This document shows, piece by piece, positions 56,162-64,000 of a DNA stretch of 64,000 bases. Below the pieces are notes generated by a model. That model saw only the letters and a list, made by a program, of their open reading frames with translations. It had not been told where the DNA came from and did no database searches. The stretch is from Marinobacter gelidimuriae (GTDB taxonomy: Bacteria; Pseudomonadota; Gammaproteobacteria; Pseudomonadales; Oleiphilaceae), in contig NZ_KB889897.1 of assembly GCF_000372805.1 (NCBI RefSeq), positions 1 to 64,000 of the forward strand. The letters are read 5' to 3'. The stretch's first letter is position 1, and each line of letters opens with the position of its first letter. Made by a program: the position numbers and the translations under genes.

Positions 56162-57060
56162 GCCCGCTGATCCATACCCGGTTGACCATACCAGTAGCCG
56201 TTGCACGGCGGCGCTTCCCTCACGGTTAATGGATCGCTATAGGGTATTTCACCCCGACGTACCTGATCAAAACGCTGCACCACCTCGGCCATACCTTGGT
56301 GTTCCGGACTCAAACGCACGGTATCAACACCCATGGCGACCATATCCGGAAGCTCTCGCAACAAATCATAACGGGCGCCAGACAAGGTCGATGTGCCGTT
56401 CAGGCGAAACAGCTCCTGGGCTTCACGGGACCGCAGTTCCAAACCATCCGGATGCTGCAGGCAGCGAAATTCACAGTTGTCTTTTGGCAGGTTGTAATAG
56501 CGTGCGGTAAAGCAGCGCGACGACCAGGCCAAAGGTAAAAAACCCCAGGCAAACACTTCTGCCGGCAGATCCAGGCCTTCGGCTTTTAACTCTGCAATCA
56601 GCTCGATCAGAGTTTCACGGCCCAGCTCCACGGGCAGGCTCCATCCCTTCAAGCCCCGCTTTGCGAGCACCTTCAGCGTCGCAACGTTGTAAATGTTCAG
56701 GCCCGGCCCCGTTACGAAGGGCAGATTGTTGTTGCTGGCCAGCTGAAGCGCGCTCTGGTCATTGGCTTCAATCAGGTAATCCTGTTGGCTGCAAATGCGG
56801 CGCAGCAGGCGCAGATCAGCTTCGGATTCAATCAGGGTTTGGGTGGACAACACCACCTGCTTGCCGGCGTCTTTCAGCACGCCCGCGATTTCTAGCCAGT
56901 CGGCGAGTTTCAGTTCGCGGCGGCGGGCGCATACGGTTTCACCCAGGTACACCGTATCTACCGGCCATTCCGCAGCGTTGGCGTAGAAATCAAACACAGT
57001 TTGCCGTGACCAAAACCAAAGTACAGGGCCTAATGAGAGTTTGAGCATAGAATATTTCAC
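56158..57060 (-). CDS. ubiV: UbiV, [4Fe-4S] U32-family protein for anaerobic ubiquinone synthesis
   Basis: The 300-residue protein belongs to the U32 peptidase-like family. Cluster cysteines appear in V-C-A-R-R-R-E-L near 45, S-S-R-C-F-T-A-R near 176, and C-E-F-R-C-L-Q-H-P-D-G near 193. UbiU and UbiV form a heterodimer that adds hydroxyl groups to the ubiquinone ring without oxygen, using prephenate as donor in E. coli. It starts 1 bp after the ubiU stop, so the two are co-translated. Confidence 0.92.
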   Translation of the reverse strand: MKYSMLKLSLGPVLWFWSRQTVFDFYANAAEWPVDTVYLGETVCARRRELKLADWLEIAGVLKDAGKQVVLSTQTLIESEADLRLLRRICSQQDYLIEANDQSALQLASNNNLPFVTGPGLNIYNVATLKVLAKRGLKGWSLPVELGRETLIELIAELKAEGLDLPAEVFAWGFLPLAWSSRCFTARYYNLPKDNCEFRCLQHPDGLELRSREAQELFRLNGTSTLSGARYDLLRELPDMVAMGVDTVRLSPEHQGMAEVVQRFDQVRRGEIPYSDPLTVREAPPCNGYWYGQPGMDQRA

Positions 57061-57061
57061 C

Positions 57062-58057
57062 TTATTTCCATTTGCGGTGATAGGCGCCGATGGTGGTCAG
57101 TCCGCCTTCTGACAAACCTGCCAGGGTGGCATTCCAGGCCGGGTCTACCGCAAATTCAGCGGCGCTATTTTCAAGCCTGTCCAGAGCCTGGCGCCAGGTG
57201 CGGGCCACGTCGGCGATATAAGCAGGACTGCGCTGGCGGCCTTCAATTTTCACCGCGCTGATGCCCAGTTCCTGCAACTGCGGCAGCAGGTCTATGGTGT
57301 TCAGGCTGACCGGTTCTTCTATGGCATGGTAAACGCTGCCTTCTACTTCAAAGCGTCCTTTGCACAGGGTTGGGTAACCAGCGGATTCGCCCTTGCCGTA
57401 GCGGTCAATCAAGATGCCATTAAGCCGCGATTCCAATCCCTGGGAAGTTTCCTGCCAGCGCACGGCTTTGGCCGGCGAGCAGGCACCGCGGGTGTTAGGA
57501 GATTCATCGGTGATATAAGAAGACAAGTAACAGCGGCCTTCGGCCATAATACACAGGCTGCCAAAGGCGAATACTTCAAGCTCTACCGGGCTGTGCTTCG
57601 CCAGGCCGCGAATCTGGTCCAGCGATAGCACCCGCGGCAACACCGCACGGCGAATGCCAAAGTTGTCTTTATAAAAGCGTAAAGCTTCGTAGCTGGTGGC
57701 TGACCCCTGCACAGACAAATGTCTGTCTATTTGGGGGTAGCGACTGGCGGCATAATCCAACAATCCCATGTCTGCCAGTATCATCGCGTCTATGCCCAGC
57801 GTTGCGGCTCGGTCTACCGCGGCAGTCCAGGTTTTCCAGCCCTGAGGCTGAGGAAATGTGTTGATTGCACAGAACACCCGCGCGCCGTTTTTGTGGGCAT
57901 ACTCAATACCCTCTGCTGCGCGTTTGTCGTTAAAATTCAAACCTTTAAACTGGCGAGCATTGGTGCTGTCTTTAAAGCCAAGGTAAACCGCGTTGGCGCC
58001 GTTATCCACCGCTGCTTTAAGCGCCGGCAAGCTGCCAGCCGGACATACAAGTTCCAT
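57062..58057 (-). CDS. ubiU: UbiU, [4Fe-4S] U32-family protein for anaerobic ubiquinone synthesis
   Basis: The 331-residue U32 protein opens M-E-L-V-C-P-A-G-S-L-P-A-L-K and has cluster cysteines in L-C-I-M-A-E-G-R-C-Y-L near 168, R-G-A-C-S-P near 191 and L-C-K-G-R-F near 229. It pairs with UbiV. A sequence TTGACCTTTGTCAG at 58113-58126, about 60 bp upstream, resembles an FNR/Anr site and would fit anaerobic induction. Confidence 0.93.
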   Translation of the reverse strand: MELVCPAGSLPALKAAVDNGANAVYLGFKDSTNARQFKGLNFNDKRAAEGIEYAHKNGARVFCAINTFPQPQGWKTWTAAVDRAATLGIDAMILADMGLLDYAASRYPQIDRHLSVQGSATSYEALRFYKDNFGIRRAVLPRVLSLDQIRGLAKHSPVELEVFAFGSLCIMAEGRCYLSSYITDESPNTRGACSPAKAVRWQETSQGLESRLNGILIDRYGKGESAGYPTLCKGRFEVEGSVYHAIEEPVSLNTIDLLPQLQELGISAVKIEGRQRSPAYIADVARTWRQALDRLENSAAEFAVDPAWNATLAGLSEGGLTTIGAYHRKWK

Positions 58058-58112
58058 AAACGTCTTCCATACATAGAGTTACGAAACCATACGCCGTGCA
58101 ATCTGCAGTGCA

Positions 58113-58126
58113 TTGACCTTTGTCAG
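58113..58126. promoter_or_regulatory. Possible FNR/Anr-type site upstream of ubiU
   Basis: TTGAC, four bases, GTCAG resembles the TTGAT-N4-ATCAA consensus with a symmetric T-to-C change in both halves and one more mismatch. It is centred about 62 bp upstream of ubiU. Confidence 0.35.
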
Positions 58127-58244
58127 GGGTTCAGCGAATACTTCTGACTAGATACTCTGCGTACTATTACGAAACTAGAATGTTCCAGATTGCTTTAGCG
58201 GGAATCAGAACAGGCCTATCAGAGCAGAATTGCCCCGATAGACA

Positions 58245-59666
58245 TCAGATAATACGCGAAAACCGCTGAGTGGCGCCTTCTTTGCGATAGGCATCAAAAA
58301 TCTGGCAAATAGCACGAATCAGCAGCCGTCCGGCGGGCTGCACCTGAAGCACGCGGCCGTTATCTGCAATCAACTCGTCGGCTATCATCGACTTCAGGCG
58401 CGCCAGCTCATCGGCAAAATACTGGTCAAAGTCTTCGTTCCATTCGGCGGCAAATTGCTGACGGTCCAGACGGAACTGGCAGATCAGCTGGCCTATTACC
58501 CAGCGCCGCAGACGGTCGTCACGGGTCAGGTTCACGCCTTTGGTGATCGCCAGCTGGCCTGAATCTATCGCGGCCTCCCAGGATGGCAGGTCGTGGTTGT
58601 TCTGGAAGTATGCGTCATCGGTCTGGCCGATGGCCGACACACCCAGCGACACCAGATCGCAATCCGAGTGGGTGGTGTAACCCTGGAAATTGCGATGCAG
58701 GCGACCGGCGCGCTGGGCTAGCGCCAGGCTGTCATCCGGCTTGGCAAAGTGGTCCATACCGATGTATTCATAGCCGGCATCCAGCAGTCTATTAATGGTG
58801 TTGTGCAAAATGCTCAGCTTTTGCTGCGGCGTGGGCATGGTGTCACCCTTGAGCCGTGTTTGCGGGTAGAACCGCTCTGGCAGATGGGCGTAACTGAACA
58901 CCGACAGCCGGTCTGGCGACATGTCGATCACTTCTTCCAGTGTTGCCGCAAAGCTGTCCGGGGTCTGATACGGCAGTCCGTAAATCAGGTCCAGGTTAAT
59001 GGAACCAAAGCCCAGGCGGCGCGCTTCATCCAACACCCCGCGGGTCATTTCCTTAGGCTGTATGCGGTTGACCGCTTTTTGCACCTGGGGATTTACATCC
59101 TGCACGCCCAGGCTGATGCGGTTAAAGCCCAACTCCCACAGGGTGGACAAGGTGTCTTGGTCAACTTCCCGCGGGTCGATTTCAATACTGTAGTCGTGGC
59201 TGCCATCGGTTTGCAGATTGAACAGTTCGCCGTAGCCGTGCATCAATTCGCGCATCACATCGCGGGGCAGGAACGTTGGCGTTCCGCCGCCCAGGTGCAA
59301 CTGTTTCACCGGCCGGTCTGCACCGAACAATTCGGCTTGCATGGCCGCTTCTTTCAGCAGGCGTTGCACATAAGGCTGGGCATTATTACGCTTTTTGGTG
59401 ATCACTTTGTTGCACGCGCAGTAGTAGCACAGATGCGCACAAAACGGGATGTGGGTGTACAACGACAGCGGTCGGCCGGTGGCCTTGCTGCGTGCGGCCG
59501 CCTGCACCATATCGTTAATCGGATACGTCTGATTGAATTCCACCGCCGTAGGGTAAGAGGTATAGCGCGGGCCGCTCAGATCGTAGCGGCGAATCAGCGC
59601 GTCATCCCAGGTAAACTCGGGCAGAATAATGGTGTCAGAAGACGGAACTGCGGTTGTGGAAGCCAT
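58245..59666 (-). CDS. hemN: Oxygen-independent coproporphyrinogen III oxidase
   Basis: This radical-SAM enzyme allows heme synthesis without oxygen. The cluster motif is C-A-H-L-C-Y-Y-C-A-C near residue 76, with G-G-G-T-P-T-F-L near 127 and I-S-L-G-V-Q-D near 183. A conserved arginine/tyrosine N-terminus (R-Y-D-L-S-G-P-R-Y-T-S-Y-P) precedes it. ATG 59666 gives 473 residues, near the normal 457. The open frame continues to 59771, but it would run through an FNR-type site at 59743-59756, so the longer form is unlikely. Heme is needed by NarI and NorBC. Confidence 0.94.
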   Translation of the reverse strand: MASTTAVPSSDTIILPEFTWDDALIRRYDLSGPRYTSYPTAVEFNQTYPINDMVQAAARSKATGRPLSLYTHIPFCAHLCYYCACNKVITKKRNNAQPYVQRLLKEAAMQAELFGADRPVKQLHLGGGTPTFLPRDVMRELMHGYGELFNLQTDGSHDYSIEIDPREVDQDTLSTLWELGFNRISLGVQDVNPQVQKAVNRIQPKEMTRGVLDEARRLGFGSINLDLIYGLPYQTPDSFAATLEEVIDMSPDRLSVFSYAHLPERFYPQTRLKGDTMPTPQQKLSILHNTINRLLDAGYEYIGMDHFAKPDDSLALAQRAGRLHRNFQGYTTHSDCDLVSLGVSAIGQTDDAYFQNNHDLPSWEAAIDSGQLAITKGVNLTRDDRLRRWVIGQLICQFRLDRQQFAAEWNEDFDQYFADELARLKSMIADELIADNGRVLQVQPAGRLLIRAICQIFDAYRKEGATQRFSRII

Positions 59667-59742
59667 AATTAAAAACTCTGGGCGCCTTGAATATGGAGCA
59701 GGCTGTAAACCGGCATCGTAACCGTGTTTCAGCGCAGCCATC

Positions 59743-59756
59743 TTGATTCGAATCAT
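59743..59756. promoter_or_regulatory. FNR/Anr-type site upstream of hemN
   Basis: TTGAT-TCGA-ATCAT matches the TTGAT-N4-ATCAA consensus at nine of ten positions. It lies 84 bp upstream of the hemN start (center to start). Anaerobic activation of hemN by Anr or Dnr is well known in related species. Confidence 0.65.
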
Positions 59757-59866
59757 CTGTGAACCAGGCAACAGTATATCAAGGCAGATCTAACACAGCT
59801 GTTGCGCTTGTTGCGTATATTGTCTACTCCTTTTGGGACAATCACCCTGTCAGGAAACCCGATGCG

Positions 59867-60331
59867 ATGAAAATTGGTGAGGTATCCGGGCACGCATCCG
59901 TTCCCGTCGAAACGATTCGCTACTATGAAAAAATCGGTTTGCTGCTAAAGCCGGATCGAGACGCCAGCGGTTACCGTGTTTATCGTAACGCACACTTGAA
60001 CCGTCTTTTGTTCATCAAGCGCTGTCGTAACCTTGATATGACTCAGGACGAAATCCGCGAGTTAATTCGGCTGTCCGAAAATCCCGAAGCAGACTGCCAT
60101 GAAGTTGACGCCCTTCTGGCCCGACATTTGAGCCACGTGCGCGACCGGTTGAATGAACTCGCGAATCTTGAAACGGCTCTGCAGCAACTGCAACAGGCCT
60201 GCTCAAAGACAGGCACCGTTGAGCAGTGCGGCATTATGGGGGGCCTGAGTTCAGAGCTGGGCGACCTGTCTGGCAACAACACAGACCAGCCCAATCACGT
60301 GCCCGGAACCCACAAACCGGGTAACCACTAA
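59867..60331 (+). CDS. MerR-family Cd(II)/Pb(II)-type regulator (CadR-like)
   Basis: The 154-residue protein starts M-K-I-G-E-V-S-G and has the MerR winged helix (V-E-T-I-R-Y-Y-E-K-I-G-L-L). A dimer helix starts near A-D-C-H-E-V-D-A-L-L-A-R-H-L, and the C-terminal metal loop reads C-S-K-T-G-T-V-E-Q-C. The three cysteines at ADC, QAC and EQC follow the CadR/PbrR pattern for Cd or Pb. It is transcribed in the same direction as a cation transporter whose promoter carries a matching operator. Confidence 0.85.
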   Translation: MKIGEVSGHASVPVETIRYYEKIGLLLKPDRDASGYRVYRNAHLNRLLFIKRCRNLDMTQDEIRELIRLSENPEADCHEVDALLARHLSHVRDRLNELANLETALQQLQQACSKTGTVEQCGIMGGLSSELGDLSGNNTDQPNHVPGTHKPGNH

Positions 60332-60358
60332 AAATTTGCCCAAACAGCTTGCCGGACA

Positions 60359-60389
60359 TTGACCCTGTAGTAACTACAGGGTTTCTAAT
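60359..60389 (+). promoter_or_regulatory. MerR-type promoter/operator of the cation transporter
   Basis: The -35 TTGACC (60359-60364) and -10 TCTAAT (60384-60389) are 19 bp apart. In between, ACCCTGTAGT and ACTACAGGGT form a perfect dyad around one base (60362-60382). A 19-bp spacer with a central dyad is the hallmark of MerR-family promoters, which the regulator untwists on metal binding. Confidence 0.9.
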
Positions 60390-60418
60390 ACACACCTACC
60401 TGATAAAAGGAGGTGTTT

Positions 60419-61066
60419 ATGGCGTGCGGTTGCTCTGGTCCAGTACTAAAATCCCCGGCTCCGGGTTTTCGTCGCGCACTGTGGATTGCCCTTTGGGTTA
60501 ATCTGGCCATGTTTTTTGTGGAAGGTGCTGCCAGTTTGCAATCTGGCTCCGTTTCCCTGATGGCGGACGCCATCGACTTCTTTGGCGATAGCGCCAACTA
60601 CATTCTGTCACTTTCCGTTCTGTCCCTCGGCATGCTCTGGCGCGGGCGCGCGGCCATGGTGAAAGGTATTACCATGGTGATGTTCGGCATTGTGGTGTGG
60701 GCCCGTGCGCTTTGGGTGATGGAACAGGGCGTTACCCCCGAACCGTTTACCATGGGCACCATTGGGCTGCTGGCTCTGATTGCCAACGTAGGCGTTACAT
60801 TTGTGCTTTTTCGGTTTCGGGATGGCGACTCTGATATGCGCTCGGTCTGGCTATGCAGCCGGAATGACGCCATCGGCAACCTGGCTGTGATGGCAGCCGC
60901 TCTGGGCGTGTTCGGAACGGGAAGCGCCTGGCCGGACCTAAGTGTTGCCGCCATTATGGGCACCCTGGCGATATCGGCCGGCATCAGCGTTGTGCGCCAT
61001 GCTCGAATGGATATTTCTGAGGCCAAAAGCCCCGTTGGCACCGAAGTAAAGACGGTGTTCCGCTAA
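60419..61066 (+). CDS. Cation efflux (CDF-like) transporter, heavy-metal induced
   Basis: The 215-residue protein has six hydrophobic helices and the CDF-type site S-L-M-A-D-A-I-D-F-F-G-D-S-A-N-Y in helix 2 and S-R-N-D-A-I-G-N in helix 5, which hold the metal-binding Asp/Asn residues. An N-terminal C-G-C may bind metal. It lacks the long C-terminal domain of large CDF proteins. AAAGGAGG precedes ATG 60419, a strong RBS. The upstream MerR-type promoter and the CadR-like gene imply cadmium, lead or zinc efflux. Confidence 0.85.
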   Translation: MACGCSGPVLKSPAPGFRRALWIALWVNLAMFFVEGAASLQSGSVSLMADAIDFFGDSANYILSLSVLSLGMLWRGRAAMVKGITMVMFGIVVWARALWVMEQGVTPEPFTMGTIGLLALIANVGVTFVLFRFRDGDSDMRSVWLCSRNDAIGNLAVMAAALGVFGTGSAWPDLSVAAIMGTLAISAGISVVRHARMDISEAKSPVGTEVKTVFR

Positions 61067-61092
61067 CCGAAAAACCCATCAATCCTGCCGCA

Positions 61093-61108
61093 TACCTCTT
61101 TAGAGGTA
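61093..61108. promoter_or_regulatory. Perfect NarL 7-2-7 palindrome upstream of norC
   Basis: TACCTCT-TT-AGAGGTA is an exact match to the NarL consensus pair TACYYMT/AKRRGTA with 2-bp spacing. It lies 119 bp upstream of norC. This is the strongest of the NarL-like sites in the window. Confidence 0.8.
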
Positions 61109-61226
61109 ACTCCCCTGCCTGCTGGCATAAAACCCCACAACGACCGATAATATTCATTACTGATACACCTTATTGACTCGTTAGTGAGCTCGTCAGGTAT
61201 TTCAAATCAACCAAGGGAGCATTCCA

Positions 61227-63102
<1,876 letters not shown>

Positions 63103-63136
63103 GCCCGCCACCCTGAAACCCATAGGGTAAATCCAT

Positions 63137-63161
63137 AGGGCCGGAACACGTTTCCGGCCCT
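63137..63161 (+). terminator. Hairpin after norB
   Basis: AGGGCCGGAA and TTCCGGCCCT form a perfect 10-bp stem with a 5-base loop, 34 bp after norB. No T-run follows, so it may act as a 3' stabiliser or Rho-linked end rather than a strong terminator. Confidence 0.5.
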
Positions 63162-63180
63162 GCTTATCCGGAACGCAATT

Positions 63181-64000
63181 GTGACCGTGCAGCAAGCGAA
63201 TCCCAAAGACACACTTCAGGACAAGCGGCTGATCACCCGTGCTGCTTTCTTCGGGTTATTCCTGCTGGCACCGGTGCTGAATATCTTTCGCTATGACCTG
63301 ACGGAGACCCGGTTTGTATTACTTGGTTTTCCGCTCTCGTTCAATCTGAATCTCGACTGGGTGGTGCAAAGTTCTCCTGTGGACGTCGCCAGCCAGATAC
63401 TGCTGTGGTTCATTCTTCCCATTCTGGTGCTGGTTCCCCTTGTACTCTGGGTTGCCTGGAAGTGGGGACGAATATACTGCGGCTGGCTGTGCCCGCATTT
63501 CTCTGTAGTGGAAACCATCAACCAATTGATGACACGTATTACCGGCCGCCCGACACTCTGGGAAGCCCTTAAAAAAGGCCGCCGCGGCAAGGTCATACAC
63601 TGGGCGGGCTTGTCACTAGTTTGCGGTCTGATTGGTTTTTCTTGGGCCCTCGCTCTGCTTTCTTACCTATTGCCACCCATTCCGTTATATACGGACTTGA
63701 TCACTGGCAACCTGGCGTTTTACCCGAGCATTTTTCTCGCCGCAGCAACCACGGCTTTCACGCTGGACTTTCTGTTTGCCCGCCATCTTTTTTGCAAATA
63801 CGGTTGCGTGTTCGGCGTCGTACAGAGTATTGCCTGGATGGCCCATGGCCGCGGGCAGCTAGTGACCTTTGACACCAGCCGCGCCGAGGCCTGCCGCGAC
63901 TGCACAAAAGCCTGCGACGAGGCTTGCCCTATGCGCCTGCCTACTCGCAGCCATAAACGCGCAAAGTTTTCCTGCACCCAGTGCCTGCAATGCGTGAGCG
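63181..64000 (+). CDS. NosR/CcoG-like membrane polyferredoxin (partial)
   Basis: The GTG at 63181 opens a frame that runs off the window. The protein has about four membrane helices, with I-Y-C-G-W-L-C-P-H-F-S-V-V-E-T near residue 100, F-C-K-Y-G-C-V-F-G near 205 and the start of ferredoxin motifs, C-R-D-C-T-K-A-C-D-E-A-C-P and C-T-Q-C-L-Q-C. This is the fold of CcoG, NapH and the C-terminal part of NosR, which carry electrons or copper-related reducing power across the membrane. Its position behind norCB suggests support for NO reduction or for heme-copper oxidase assembly. The exact role is unknown. Confidence 0.8.
   Translation, partial: MTVQQANPKDTLQDKRLITRAAFFGLFLLAPVLNIFRYDLTETRFVLLGFPLSFNLNLDWVVQSSPVDVASQILLWFILPILVLVPLVLWVAWKWGRIYCGWLCPHFSVVETINQLMTRITGRPTLWEALKKGRRGKVIHWAGLSLVCGLIGFSWALALLSYLLPPIPLYTDLITGNLAFYPSIFLAAATTAFTLDFLFARHLFCKYGCVFGVVQSIAWMAHGRGQLVTFDTSRAEACRDCTKACDEACPMRLPTRSHKRAKFSCTQCLQCVS

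Overview
This window looks like the chromosome of a marine, denitrifying gammaproteobacterium, most likely Marinobacter or a close relative. The main reason is the wax-ester synthase gene at 30.3 kb, which closely resembles the WS2 wax synthase of Marinobacter as I remember it. The full nitrate, nitric oxide and nitrous oxide reductase gene set, NarXL, Dnr and NsrR regulators and UbiTUV fit the same group. This is recognition from memory; no database was searched.

Region 1 (1-2.4 kb) is a scrap yard of mobile DNA. It holds the tail of a tyrosine recombinase, a palindromic end, the tail of an IS66 transposase, an IS30 transposase lacking its start, and an AT-rich PD-(D/E)XK nuclease gene whose 3' end is cut off by the IS30 copy. 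Region 2 (2.4-12.8 kb) is central metabolism: tkt-epd-pgk-fda on the minus strand, and on the plus strand an ArsR-methyltransferase regulator (SahR-like) followed by metK-ahcY-metF. Two near-identical palindromes, one in front of the regulator and one in front of metK, tie this region together. Region 3 (12.8-31.7 kb) is housekeeping and accessory: a polar amino-acid ABC transporter, vapBC, an orphan PAAR protein, bioA, rsmE, DUF445 and YihY membrane proteins, an LpoB/YcfL/COG3014 lipoprotein cluster, tpm, the prkA-yeaH-spoVR stress operon and the WS2 wax synthase.

Region 4 (31.7-64 kb) is an anaerobic respiration island. In order it has an NsrR operon with a broken DUF454 gene, moaA, the nos genes (nosL-Y-F-D-Z-R, read leftwards), a Dnr-type regulator, the nar operon (narK-G-H-J-I plus a PpiC-type isomerase), divergent narXL, ubiT-ubiV-ubiU for oxygen-independent ubiquinone synthesis, oxygen-independent hemN, a CadR-like regulator with a cation transporter, norCB, and a partial NosR/CcoG-like polyferredoxin. 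NirS or NirK and a nosX-type flavin transferase are not in the window.

The regulatory DNA in region 4 suggests one NarL-centred circuit. A perfect 7-2-7 NarL palindrome precedes norC, and near-consensus versions precede moaA, dnr and narG. An NsrR-type site precedes the nsrR operon, an FNR-type site precedes hemN, and a textbook MerR-type operator with a 19-bp spacer precedes the cation transporter. The least explained items are a 112-bp perfect-arm palindromic element between nosZ and nosD with a second core copy beside nosL, an 81-codon start-less open frame directly after the moaA stop codon, and the broken DUF454 gene inside the NsrR operon.
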